From contig JAJAPY010000004.1 of NCBI GenBank assembly GCA_020523885.1, positions 234,761 through 268,762 on the forward strand: a stretch of DNA of 34,002 bases, given 5' to 3'. A model generated the notes under the pieces. It ran no database searches. It was not told the DNA's origin and saw only the letters and a program-made list of their open reading frames with translations. This DNA is from Candidatus Liberimonas magnetica. Its GTDB lineage: Bacteria; Elusimicrobiota; Endomicrobiia; Endomicrobiales; JAFGIL01. Numbering within the stretch: the first letter of the stretch is position 1; every line of letters starts with the position of its first letter. Position numbers and translations under genes: made by a program. This document shows positions 17,441 through 25,172 of the stretch, one piece after another.

Positions 17441-18442
17441 TCACATTAGTTTTATATTATATTTTGCCACTAGCCTTTCCCCTGCATTAACTGCTCTGGT
17501 TATTGCCTGCCTGCTAACATGAAAATACTCACCCAATTCCCTTCCGCTTATTTTTAATTCTTTATTCCCGATATATAACACAATCTTCCTTGCATCAGAT
17601 ACTTTTATATCTCGCCTTTTCTTTTTCATTTCGCTTTTTTCAATATCCAGCTGCTCAGCTACTTTTTCCATTACTTTTGATAAATCCCATCCTTCACGCT
17701 TTAACCTTTCTGTTTTTTGTATTTTCTCTTCTGCCTCTTTTAGTATCTTACTAACAAACTCACCGTCCCCCAAAATACGCTCGTCTCCCTGCCATCTCTC
17801 TTTTGACTTCCGTAAACCGATTACTTCTCTCCATCCACCAGCACTTCGTATCAGTCCGCCACCAGTCAGCTCTTCTTTTTTACCCATATCTTTTGCATCT
17901 CTCACAAATTCAACATATTTCCTTTGCGCTTCTCCTCTCCCTGCACCAAACCTTTCTAATATCTCACCTACTGACTGCCATTCTATTTTATTTTTTCCTG
18001 CTAATACAGAATGCCCGCACCATTTGTATTTGTTTAGCTCTTTGATGTCTTTAACCAATCTTGCTCTTAACGGATTCAGATGTATATACCTGACAAGTTC
18101 AAGAAAATACGATTCTTCCTGACATAGTATCGATTTATACCTATTTTGATAAAGATATCCGCTCCTCTTGTATTTCCGGTTGAAATAAAGCGCATACCCA
18201 GTTAAAAGCTTTCTCATTAAATCACTTAAGGGCTTAGCCCCGGTTCTTATCAATAAATGAAAATGATTGGGCATTAACACCCAACCATAACATTTGTGCC
18301 TTGTATTTTCTAGCCCTTCTGCCAACCTGCGAAGAAATTCTTCCCGATCAGCATCATCTTTAAATATTTCACGACGCTCTATCCCACGTTGTATTACGTG
18401 ATATATCCCGCCCTCTATGTTTATTCTTCCCTGTCTTGGCAT
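17441..18442 (-). CDS. REP-associated tyrosine (Y1/HUH) transposase with DnaA-like C-terminal HTH
   Basis: This 333-residue protein opens with MPRQGRINIEGGIYHVIQRG, typical of the Y1 transposase family. The HUH metal motif is in VLMPNHFHLLIRT and the presumed catalytic tyrosine in the LLTGYALYFNRKYKRSGYLY segment, followed by LVRYIHLNPLRARLV. The C-terminal third contains ERFGAGRGEAQRKYVEFVRD and a basic helix-turn-helix (ISGRELGEYFHVSRQAITRA) resembling the DnaA C-terminal DNA-binding domain, a common attachment in this group. It makes single-strand nicks at REP-like hairpins. It appears intact. It interrupts the rSAM array on the same strand and is flanked by 14-bp inverted repeats. Confidence 0.92.
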   Translation of the reverse strand: MPRQGRINIEGGIYHVIQRGIERREIFKDDADREEFLRRLAEGLENTRHKCYGWVLMPNHFHLLIRTGAKPLSDLMRKLLTGYALYFNRKYKRSGYLYQNRYKSILCQEESYFLELVRYIHLNPLRARLVKDIKELNKYKWCGHSVLAGKNKIEWQSVGEILERFGAGRGEAQRKYVEFVRDAKDMGKKEELTGGGLIRSAGGWREVIGLRKSKERWQGDERILGDGEFVSKILKEAEEKIQKTERLKREGWDLSKVMEKVAEQLDIEKSEMKKKRRDIKVSDARKIVLYIGNKELKISGRELGEYFHVSRQAITRAVNAGERLVAKYNIKLM

Positions 18443-18477
18443 ATTCCGATTCTATTAAATTGTATTTATGTTGTCAA

Positions 18478-18491
18478 GTTGCATACGTCCC
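18478..18491 (+). repeat. Right 14-bp inverted end of transposase element
   Basis: Sequence gttgcatacgtccc, the perfect reverse complement of the left end at 17403-17416. It lies 35 bp before the transposase start codon and abuts the group II intron-like segment. Confidence 0.75.
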
Positions 18492-18776
18492 CTAATTCCG
18501 CATATGCCGAAGAGTTCTTCAGGACTGCTTCTCCAGATTCTTCACCCCTTCTTTCGCCTTCGCTACATTAGAACAGCTCGGCTCTCTTTGTTAGCTAACG
18601 ACACTGCAGGATTCCCTTTAATGGTACGGACTACCGTTTTGCATCTCATCCTCTGAGATTTCGTCCGCTTTGACGCATCCAGTCACCCAGTGCATCAGGA
18701 CTTAGCTATCTGGCTTTCTGGCAATTACCAGAGTCGAACTTTCACCGACAAGTATTCTATGCCTTGCAAGGCACAC
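18492..18776 (-). mobile_element. Possible truncated group II intron 5' ribozyme segment
   Basis: This non-coding, base-pair-rich stretch starts, on the minus strand, with GTGTGCC at 18776, matching the GUGYG 5' end of group II introns. A short GCCTTGCAAGGC stem follows, then GTCGGTGAAAGTTCGAC, GGTAATTGCC, GAAAGCCAGATAGC and AAAGCGGACG. These are in an order that recalls bacterial group II intron domain I. No reverse transcriptase frame and no convincing domain V are present; the sequence stops at the transposase element. It is probably a fragment truncated during a rearrangement. It could instead be another structured RNA. My judgement rests on remembered motif order, not alignment. The interval 18777-18850 next to it holds nothing recognisable. 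Confidence 0.35.
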
Positions 18777-18854
18777 CTTAATGTATCTTTAATCTAATTT
18801 ATTGATATTCGGGCAAAATATAGCCATTTTCACTTTTTATCTATTTGCCGTATC

Positions 18855-18919
18855 AATCCCGCCAAGGCAGGATGGCCCCTGCGGGATTTTATAGCGGGCG
18901 GACGCAAGGCCCGCCCCTA
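18855..18919. repeat. GC-rich palindromic (REP-like) repeats overlapping a stop codon
   Basis: Two hairpins lie side by side in otherwise AT-rich DNA. One has arms aatcccgc (18855-18862) and gcgggatt (18881-18888). The other has gcgggc (18894-18899) and gcccgc (18909-18914). The second belongs to a GTAGGGGCGGGC-type sequence of the kind often dispersed in bacterial genomes. Its TAG (minus strand, 18919-18917) is the stop codon of the adjacent rSAM gene. No T-run follows either hairpin, so a rho-independent terminator is not supported. Confidence 0.55.
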
Positions 18920-19768
18920 CGGCTTTTCTACTAACAAAAACGCCCATTCGTTGCAGGGGCAGTATTGCGAGTGGCAGGGCTTGGGCTCGTCCCATAGCTC
19001 GATCTTTCCGAAAAGGTTGCCCAGCTTTATATTTTCGCCCTTCCAGCTGCCGCCGCCGCAGCGCAGGATTTCGCCGTCGGGATGTATGATTGCGTAAGTA
19101 TGGCCCGCATTGCACAGCTTATCTTTGGTAATAAATGGCTTGGTCTGGAATTTTTCTCCGGCTCTTTTTTCAAGGGCCGGGTCTATTATTAACAACTCTT
19201 CATTGGTGTAGGATTCGGGGTATTTTTTACCTTTATACTCTCCCCAGAAAGTAGAGACGGAAAAATGTATATCGTTCTTGGAAAACAGCTCCTTATACTT
19301 TGGAATATCATGGACTTGTTCTGGATAGGCGAGATAAAGCACTCCCACGCTTACGCCTCTGTCTTTTATTCTCTTCACGTTGGCCAGGAATTTATCAAAG
19401 TCCGCGAATAGGGGATGCAGAGTTGCTCCCAGTTTTAGCCTCTTTAATTTCTCATCCGAAGTTTTTTCCAAAAGACCTTTGGCGCCGTTTGCCAGGTTCG
19501 TCATTAGTCCGATAGTATGATAATCCAGCATACCGGATATTACCTCGCCAAAATCGGGGTATGTCGAAGGCTCGCCGCCGGCTATTTCTATGTGCGCCTC
19601 GCCGTATTTCTTATATATATCTTCCCATATCTCTAGAAGCTTCTTTGTGCCGGGATAAATATTGCGCTTTCCGAACTCTTCCCATTTGCCGTGCCACCAG
19701 CAATACGGGCACCTGTAATTACAATCCCAGTGCATATCCCATGAAAAACGTAAGTTTCTTTTATCCAT
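18917..19768 (-). CDS. Short-type radical SAM protein (A), C-terminus cut by repeat
   Basis: This 283-residue protein has C16-x3-C20-x2-C23 (WDCNYRCPYCWWHGKWEEFG), followed by IEIAGGEPSTYPDF, LHPLFADFDKFL and YLAYPEQV. STFWGEYKGKKYPESYTNEE carries the family motif. The C-terminal cysteine region has LCNAGHTYAIIHPDGEILRC, LGNLFGKIELWDEPKPC and QYCPCNEW. The last codons (EKP-stop) coincide with a GC-rich palindromic repeat. Several siblings continue with a Trp-containing tail after this point, so this tail may have been replaced by the repeat. The ATG has AGGA about 9 bp upstream. It is the last gene before the insertion island. The surrounding DNA is visibly richer in G+C than the SPASM genes. 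Confidence 0.87.
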   Translation of the reverse strand: MDKRNLRFSWDMHWDCNYRCPYCWWHGKWEEFGKRNIYPGTKKLLEIWEDIYKKYGEAHIEIAGGEPSTYPDFGEVISGMLDYHTIGLMTNLANGAKGLLEKTSDEKLKRLKLGATLHPLFADFDKFLANVKRIKDRGVSVGVLYLAYPEQVHDIPKYKELFSKNDIHFSVSTFWGEYKGKKYPESYTNEELLIIDPALEKRAGEKFQTKPFITKDKLCNAGHTYAIIHPDGEILRCGGGSWKGENIKLGNLFGKIELWDEPKPCHSQYCPCNEWAFLLVEKP

Positions 19769-19792
19769 ATACTTATCCTGACAGATTTACTA

Positions 19793-19853
19793 TTTCAATT
19801 GAAAATTTTAACTGATTCTTAACTCCCCCGGCCCCTCTTTAACAAAAGAGGGG
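19793..19853. repeat. Palindromes in the gap between two short-rSAM genes
   Basis: The 101-bp gap holds a perfect 12-bp palindrome tttcaattgaaa (19793-19804) and a stronger hairpin with arms cccctctt (19832-19839) and aagagggg (19846-19853). C- and G-runs beside it could extend pairing in alternative ways. The hairpin lacks a following T-run on the minus strand, so termination is doubtful. It may be a dispersed REP-like element or an mRNA stabilising structure. This is one of the few breaks in an otherwise tightly packed array. Confidence 0.45.
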
Positions 19854-19869
19854 AGTCATTTAACATCAG

Positions 19870-20721
19870 TTATTTTACTATCCATCTGAACTCGCACGGA
19901 CAGGTTTCCTGCCTGCACAACATCGGGCTGTCGTTCAACTTAAAGTTCTCGTCAAATATGTTGCCAAGAAGCATCTTATCCCGGCTTTTCGAGTAATCGT
20001 TGCTGCAGGGATAGACTGAACCATCGTTGTCAACTCTTATGTACAACTGGCCTGCAGCGCACATCTGTCCCTTGCTTTTTACCTGCACGACCTGTTTGCT
20101 TGCCCATTGGATATCTTTATCGCTTTTAAGGCTGCCTATTACTTCATTTATATGATCCCTTTCCTGTTCGCTAAAACCCGCGGGGTAGTTCTTTCCCTTA
20201 TAATTGCCCCGGAAAGGCAGGGGCGTAAACCTGAAACCCTTGTTTAGAAAATAATCCCCGGTCACTTTAAGGCCTTCTAATTGTTCCGGATAGGTTACAT
20301 AATGTATCCTGATATCAAACCCGTTATCTTTCAAGACCGTTGCCTTGCTGGCAAACTCTTCCAGGTCCGCAAACGACGGGTGGTAACTCAGCCCCATGAA
20401 AAAATTATCCGGGCTTATTTCCTGTACCAGTGTTTTAACGTCTTCTTTACTGCAGGACAAGTTCGTGTCAAATGAAACATGAGCGAACTTGTTCAATTCA
20501 ATTATCATCTTTAGAAAATCCGGGTACAGGAAAGGTTCACCGCCTGTAATTATGAGTTTCAACCCGCCGTATTTGTCACTAAGCTTTCTGTAGGCCTTGA
20601 CCCAGTTGCCGGTCTTTAGATATTTATTCCTTTTTTCAACTTCCTGCCACAGGCCTTCAAAAAAACAATACGGGCACCTGTAATTGCACTTATAGTGAAT
20701 AAGCCAGTCTATTTCTATCAT
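19870..20721 (-). CDS. Short-type radical SAM protein (B)
   Basis: This 283-residue protein has C12-x3-C16-x2-C19 (YKCNYRCPYCFFEGLWQEV), so the cluster lies very close to the N-terminus. LIITGGEPFLYPDF, YHPSFADLEEFASKA and YVTYPEQL follow. The family motif appears as LPFRGNYKGKNYPAGFSEQE. The C-terminal cysteine set is MCAAGQLYIRVDNDGSVYPC, LGNIFDENFKLNDSPMLC and ETCPCEFRW. The start codon overlaps the upstream TGA (ATGA), so translation is probably coupled. Unlike some siblings the protein stops shortly after CPC, without the Trp-rich tail. The substrate is unknown. Confidence 0.88.
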   Translation of the reverse strand: MIEIDWLIHYKCNYRCPYCFFEGLWQEVEKRNKYLKTGNWVKAYRKLSDKYGGLKLIITGGEPFLYPDFLKMIIELNKFAHVSFDTNLSCSKEDVKTLVQEISPDNFFMGLSYHPSFADLEEFASKATVLKDNGFDIRIHYVTYPEQLEGLKVTGDYFLNKGFRFTPLPFRGNYKGKNYPAGFSEQERDHINEVIGSLKSDKDIQWASKQVVQVKSKGQMCAAGQLYIRVDNDGSVYPCSNDYSKSRDKMLLGNIFDENFKLNDSPMLCRQETCPCEFRWIVK

Positions 20722-21653
20722 GATTTAGTTTTGATTTTCGGCGTTTGCCAGTGAAAAAGCCAGTTCTTTTCCTCATCTACTATCATGGCGACCCAGCACG
20801 GGCATTTATCAAGACGGCACTCCTTAGGTTCATCATAAAGAGCGAAGGTCCCGTCAATAAGGTTGCCGATCTTTCCTTCTTCCTTTATCAAACAACACCT
20901 GTAAGCGTTGCCGTTGGAGTGGATCTTTGTGTAGACCTGCCCCATTCGGCATAACTTTCCAAGGTGAGGGTTAAGAGGCTTTTCTTTCTTGTCTCCGTCG
21001 TTTTTATCGCCGTAAGATTCCAGCATCTTTGGGGCTGTCCTGGGATCGCACTTGCATACCAGCTCTCTTTCCTCTTTGGTATAGCTCTGCGGATACTCTT
21101 TGCCCTTGTATTTGCCGCGGAACGGCATTACGTCAAAAGATATATGTTCAATGTCAAAACCCGACTTGTATTCTTCCATCCTGGCTAACTGTTCAGGGAA
21201 CGCGACATAGTTTACGCCAAGGTCATACCCCCCGTCCTTCAGAGCTTTGGCTTTTTTAAGGAACGTGCCGAAATCCGCAAACTGAGGATGGAACGAAGCC
21301 GCGAACCTTACCCGGTCAGGCGGTATCTTCTTCATGAATTCATCTACGTCAAAAGACAGGTTCGTATCAAACTCAACCGTGAATTTATCGGTCAGGAACG
21401 AGACCAGCTCGATGAAACCGGGGTAATGGAACGGCTCGCCGCCGGAAATGTGCAGGTGGCCTTCACCGTACTTGTCGTAGATATCACCCCATATCCTTTT
21501 CCATTCTTCTATTCCGGGATACCTGTTCTTTTTTTTCTCCTCTTCCCAGGTATCGTTAAAAAAACAATAACTGCACCTGTAATTGCATGCATAATGGATA
21601 TCCCAGGTATAAAAACATTTCCCGGGAGGTATATTTTTTCTGGCGTTCTTCAT
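20718..21653 (-). CDS. Short-type radical SAM protein (C)
   Basis: This 311-residue protein has C23-x3-C27-x2-C30 (YACNYRCSYCFFNDTWEEE). LHISGGEPFHYPGF follows, then SFHPQFADFGTFL and YVAFPEQL, with MPFRGKYKGKEYPQSYTKEE as the family motif. The C-terminal half has LCRMGQVYTKI, RCC, IGNLIDGTFALYDEPKEC and DKCPCW, then a tail with NWLFHWQTP. A charged insertion (YGDKNDGDKKEKP) separates the YP motif from the cysteine region. It is linked on both sides by 4-bp ATGA overlaps to the genes at 21650 and 19870. Of the family, this member shows every motif most completely. Confidence 0.89.
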   Translation of the reverse strand: MKNARKNIPPGKCFYTWDIHYACNYRCSYCFFNDTWEEEKKKNRYPGIEEWKRIWGDIYDKYGEGHLHISGGEPFHYPGFIELVSFLTDKFTVEFDTNLSFDVDEFMKKIPPDRVRFAASFHPQFADFGTFLKKAKALKDGGYDLGVNYVAFPEQLARMEEYKSGFDIEHISFDVMPFRGKYKGKEYPQSYTKEERELVCKCDPRTAPKMLESYGDKNDGDKKEKPLNPHLGKLCRMGQVYTKIHSNGNAYRCCLIKEEGKIGNLIDGTFALYDEPKECRLDKCPCWVAMIVDEEKNWLFHWQTPKIKTKS

Positions 21654-22705
21654 TTCTTTTCCCTTTTAATGTAATTGGCATATTCTTTCATATACTCAGT
21701 TCTATAAACCGGATGTTCCAGCGCTTCCCAGAGAGGGACCCACTTATCTTCTTCTTGCCCAACGAGCATACTTTTAAAACACGGGCACTGGTAACTTACC
21801 TTGCAGGCAGCCGGTTCATCCAGCAGCTTGAAATCCTTATCAAGGATGCTGCCCAGGGAGCCTGAATCTACCCCGTGATAACCGGCACAGCACCTGGTCA
21901 CTGAACCGTCCGGGTGTATCTTTGCATACATCTGGCCCATCCGGCACAACTCGCCTGTTTTTACTTTTTTTCCCGGTTCTTCTTCCCTTTTTACACGCCA
22001 GTCATACCACCTGGAGTTCATGTCCTTTAAATGCTCGTCCAGGGCATCTTTTGCAATGCCTTCAAGAAGCATTTTCTCTTCAACACTATAGGACTGAGGG
22101 TACCATTTATCATTGAACTTACCTGCGAACGGTATGACCTTAAAGTATATCCTCTCGCTTTCCACCATTTTTTTATACTCAGAAATCTTACCGAGATGGT
22201 TAGGATATCCAACATAGCATATAGTTGACGGGAACCCGTTATGATGAAGGAACTTTACTTTATCAAGGTATTTTTTCATGTCATCGAATTCCGGATGAAA
22301 ACTTGACGAGATGGACACCCCGTTGTTTGGCGGGATTTTGTCCAGGAATTCCTTCATATCAAAACTTAGGTTAGTCGTTATATCTACCGAATTGTATTTC
22401 AAAAGCGTTTTAACGAGACCCCAGAAATTCGGGTAAATAGTCGGCTCTCCCCCGGAAAATCTTACATGGCTTCCCCAATATTTTTCGAATATCTTTTCCC
22501 AAGCCTCTTCCCATCTGCTTATATCTATGCTTTTAGACTTAAATTCTATATCTCTTTTTATTACTTCGCAGTAAGAACACTTATAGTTGCATTTGAACGA
22601 AATATCCCAGTTCCAGTGAACACGGTACGGGGGGTCCAGCCTGGGATATTTTGGTATTCTAACTAATTTATTCTTTAAATCGTAGATATTTATGATCGTC
22701 TTCAT
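21650..22705 (-). CDS. Short-type radical SAM protein (D), extended
   Basis: At 351 residues this is the longest of the unfused short-rSAM family. A roughly 25-residue N-terminal extension precedes C39-x3-C43-x2-C46 (FKCNYKCSYCEVIKRD). HVRFSGGEPTIYPNF, SFHPEFDDMKKYL, YVGYPNHL and IPFAGKFNDKWYPQSYSVEE follow. A longer insertion precedes the C-terminal cysteine region: LCRMGQMYAKIHPDGSVTRC, LGSILDKDFKLLDEPAAC, and SYQCPCF with one extra residue before CPC. The tail includes KWVPLWEALEHP and a lysine-rich end. It overlaps the next gene by ATGA and begins 18 bp after the previous stop. Confidence 0.88.
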   Translation of the reverse strand: MKTIINIYDLKNKLVRIPKYPRLDPPYRVHWNWDISFKCNYKCSYCEVIKRDIEFKSKSIDISRWEEAWEKIFEKYWGSHVRFSGGEPTIYPNFWGLVKTLLKYNSVDITTNLSFDMKEFLDKIPPNNGVSISSSFHPEFDDMKKYLDKVKFLHHNGFPSTICYVGYPNHLGKISEYKKMVESERIYFKVIPFAGKFNDKWYPQSYSVEEKMLLEGIAKDALDEHLKDMNSRWYDWRVKREEEPGKKVKTGELCRMGQMYAKIHPDGSVTRCCAGYHGVDSGSLGSILDKDFKLLDEPAACKVSYQCPCFKSMLVGQEEDKWVPLWEALEHPVYRTEYMKEYANYIKREKK

Positions 22706-22723
22706 TATTAACTCTTTGATACA

Positions 22724-23590
22724 TTATTCCGTAATCGCTTTCAGGCATGGGCACATTTCCACATCGCATGGCAACGCTTTTTTAAGCAAAGTAAAGTTAT
22801 CGTCGAATATATTGCCTATTAAGTGCCTTTCTCCTATCTGTCCGCACCGTGCAACTTTGCCGTCGGGAAATATTAAAGCTGATTTTTTGCCGGCCGCACA
22901 CATTACACCTTTTTTTTCAACGTTTTCTTTCCAGGTATTATCAAGCCCAAGCATATTTTTCTCTTCAGCATTATAACTCTCCGGGTAAGAAAACCCGTTG
23001 TAATTCCCATAAAACGGGATAACCTTCAGTACCTCATTTTGTGAACTTGCTACTTTTAAATAATTGTTAAATTCTTTTAAGTAGCCCGGGTATGCGCACA
23101 AATTAATATTTCCTGTCTGGAAATCATGTTTTCTCAAATATTTTACCTTACCTATAATATCCTCCAGCTTATCGTAATTTGGCTGAAAACTTAATGTTAT
23201 AGAAACTTTTTGCGGGTCTACTTTATTTACAAATTCTTCTAGCCCCAGGGAACCGTTCGTTGATATATTTATAGGATAATGCAACTGCGACAGTTTTGAT
23301 ACGAGGCTTGTAAAATCGGGATATATAAAAGGTTCTCCGCCTGTTATAAGCACGCTTGCCCGCCCATATTTGTCATAAATTCTCTGCCAGTGTGCCATCC
23401 ACTCATTTACAGAAAGATAAACGGTACGTTTGCCGTACTCTTCCCACTTTCCTTCAAATATGCAATGAGGACACCGGTAGTTGCAGGCATAAAGCATATT
23501 CCACTCAAAGTTAATCATATCAGGAATATTGAAACTTTCCTTTTTAGAGTCCTTGCCCTGTAAATAGAAACTGTCTTTTATTTCTTGCAT
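22724..23590 (-). CDS. Short-type radical SAM protein (E)
   Basis: This 288-residue protein has C36-x3-C40-x2-C43 (YACNYRCPHCIFEGKWEEYG). VLITGGEPFIYPDF and LSFQPNYDKLEDI follow; the family His-Pro is here Gln-Pro. LCAYPGYL and IPFYGNYNGFSYPESYNAEE come next. The C-terminal cysteines are MCAAGKKSALIFPDGKVARC, IGNIFDDNFTLLKKALPC and EMCPCLKA, and the protein ends three residues later. The start lies 10 bp after the upstream B12-type rSAM stop. No strong ribosome binding site is visible, so expression may depend on readthrough from the upstream gene. Confidence 0.87.
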   Translation of the reverse strand: MQEIKDSFYLQGKDSKKESFNIPDMINFEWNMLYACNYRCPHCIFEGKWEEYGKRTVYLSVNEWMAHWQRIYDKYGRASVLITGGEPFIYPDFTSLVSKLSQLHYPINISTNGSLGLEEFVNKVDPQKVSITLSFQPNYDKLEDIIGKVKYLRKHDFQTGNINLCAYPGYLKEFNNYLKVASSQNEVLKVIPFYGNYNGFSYPESYNAEEKNMLGLDNTWKENVEKKGVMCAAGKKSALIFPDGKVARCGQIGERHLIGNIFDDNFTLLKKALPCDVEMCPCLKAITE

Positions 23591-23600
23591 ATTATTTAGG

Positions 23601-25172
23601 CTATACTGTTTTATTTAGGATTTTTGTATCTATTGATTTTATCCTATTAAGGACTGCCTCGTTTTTTGGGTCAAGTTTTTGATATTTTCTAAAATATTCC
23701 AGTGCAGTATCGTATTCATTAATATATTCATAATAACTGCCGAGGTTAAACCATTCGTCCAGTTCTACCGTGGTCCTAACCCCGTTATCAACCTGCACGC
23801 CCAGGTCCAGGCACAATTTTTCGAATTCCTTGCATCTTTTTAATCTTACAGGGTAGGTATTTTTCCCGTCTAGGGTCTCCCAATAAAGATGATGTGAAAA
23901 CGGCGTCTTTATCATAAACTTACCGGGTTCAGTATGCAATTTGCTGTTTTCTTCGATCGCACAATAAGTCCTGCTCGGATATACCCTGGTGAAATATTTT
24001 CCCATGTCCTTAATAAAATCCAGCGTTAAGTGAAAATCATTTTCTGTTTCGCCTGGAAATCCAAACATAAAATTGCCTGTAACCCTGATCCCTGATTCAC
24101 AAGCATCTTTTATTATCCTTTTAGCATCTTTAATATCATATTTTTTGTTCATCAGCTTTAAAATCCTGGCAGAGCCGGATTCTATTCCGAAAATCAAGTG
24201 CTTACATCCTGCTTTTGCCATTTTCTGAACAATATTCGTTGTCATCTTTTTGTTTATAATCGCATTTGCCACCCAGAGAATCTTTGTTCCGTACGGGGGA
24301 TATTTTATCATCAGGTCGCAAAATTCTTCTGTCCTTGATACATTCGCATTAAAAACCAGGTCCTGAAAATCTATATGGCAAATCTCAGGATACGATAATT
24401 TATGAAAACTTATTTCCTGATGCAGCCTTTCTGCATTCATTTCCCTGTAAGTGCCCCAGAAACTTCTTGAACTGCAAAAACTGCAATCCCATACACATCC
24501 TCTTGAACTCATTATGGCAAAGTGCTCTTTATCATCATAATCTTCTATTTTTAAATCAGAAAAATCCATATACGGCAGGCTGTCCAGGTTATTCATAGGT
24601 TTCCTGTCACCTGTATAGAAGGTTTTTTCTTTATCTCTTATATATACCCCTAAGCAATCTCGTAAAGAGCCGCTTTTGTCCATCTCCTGGCATAATTCAG
24701 GGAATGCCCTATCCCCTTCTCCGGGAATTACGTAATCAACAGGAGATTCCTTAAATATTTTTTCAATATAACATTTCTCGTTGAATATCTGGCCGCCAAA
24801 GATTATTAATAAGTCTTTATTTTTTTCTTTCAACTCCTTGGCATATTGAATGCTTGCCCAATATGTCGAAGAAGTAATGGAAAAAGCCGCCATTCTTGGC
24901 GCATGCTTTAATATATTTTCAGTAAAACTATTTATAATATTATTCATAGACAAAAAGAACTCATTTACACTGTTTTTATCATACCAAAAAGATGACTGTT
25001 CCCATGCCCACAAGTTCTTCATGTTATCTTCTCTTTTAGTATATAAATAGTTATTTAGGTCATAAGATTTAGCTTCATGACCTTTACTTTTAAGGCATGC
25101 ACTCAATTGTACGATTGACAAAGGTGGTTCCCTTGTCCCCCAGACCGGGCACTGGATCAAAGCGACTCTCAT
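23601..25172 (-). CDS. B12-binding-type radical SAM protein with C-terminal TPR
   Basis: This 523-residue protein starts with a cobalamin-binding-type domain (VALIQCPVWGTREPPLSIVQ, LLIIFGGQIF, VIPGEGDRAF). The 4Fe-4S site is C226-x3-C230-x2-C233 (SSRGCVWDCSFCSSRSFWGT). A typical elongated class B barrel follows (FGIESGSARILKLMNKKY, GNFMFGFPGETENDF). The final 50 residues contain a TPR-like unit (WFNLGSYYEYINEYDTALEY), unusual at this end. The ATG overlaps the preceding stop by 4 bp and has a GGAGG-like ribosome binding site. It sits between the SPASM trio and the short-rSAM block. The DxHxxG motif is absent. The reaction is unknown; methylation or ring chemistry would fit the class. Confidence 0.89.
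   Translation of the reverse strand: MRVALIQCPVWGTREPPLSIVQLSACLKSKGHEAKSYDLNNYLYTKREDNMKNLWAWEQSSFWYDKNSVNEFFLSMNNIINSFTENILKHAPRMAAFSITSSTYWASIQYAKELKEKNKDLLIIFGGQIFNEKCYIEKIFKESPVDYVIPGEGDRAFPELCQEMDKSGSLRDCLGVYIRDKEKTFYTGDRKPMNNLDSLPYMDFSDLKIEDYDDKEHFAIMSSRGCVWDCSFCSSRSFWGTYREMNAERLHQEISFHKLSYPEICHIDFQDLVFNANVSRTEEFCDLMIKYPPYGTKILWVANAIINKKMTTNIVQKMAKAGCKHLIFGIESGSARILKLMNKKYDIKDAKRIIKDACESGIRVTGNFMFGFPGETENDFHLTLDFIKDMGKYFTRVYPSRTYCAIEENSKLHTEPGKFMIKTPFSHHLYWETLDGKNTYPVRLKRCKEFEKLCLDLGVQVDNGVRTTVELDEWFNLGSYYEYINEYDTALEYFRKYQKLDPKNEAVLNRIKSIDTKILNKTV

Larger units (their letters stand above)
17403..18491 (-). mobile_element. REP-type transposase element with 14-bp inverted ends
   Basis: A single transposase gene is bracketed by perfect 14-bp inverted repeats: gggacgtatgcaac at 17403-17416 and gttgcatacgtccc at 18478-18491. 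The 1,089-bp unit is compact, with 24 bp from the left repeat to the gene's stop and 35 bp from the gene's start to the right repeat. The flanks are an ORF6N gene truncated at the left end and group II intron-like sequence at the right end. No obvious target duplication is seen. Inverted repeat pairs around a Y1 transposase fit the REP-associated transposase pattern, in which the flanking REP-like sequences are substrates of the HUH enzyme. Confidence 0.75.

Noticed and set aside
18837-19115. A 92-codon minus-strand frame overlapping the short-rSAM gene end
   Set aside because: It is an out-of-frame reading of the GC-rich rSAM 3' end and palindromes, with an arginine-rich low-complexity product and no motif.
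19832-19853. A rho-independent terminator between the genes at 19870 and 18917
   Set aside because: The hairpin is strong, but no T-run follows it on the transcribed strand; a palindromic repeat or mRNA structure fits better.
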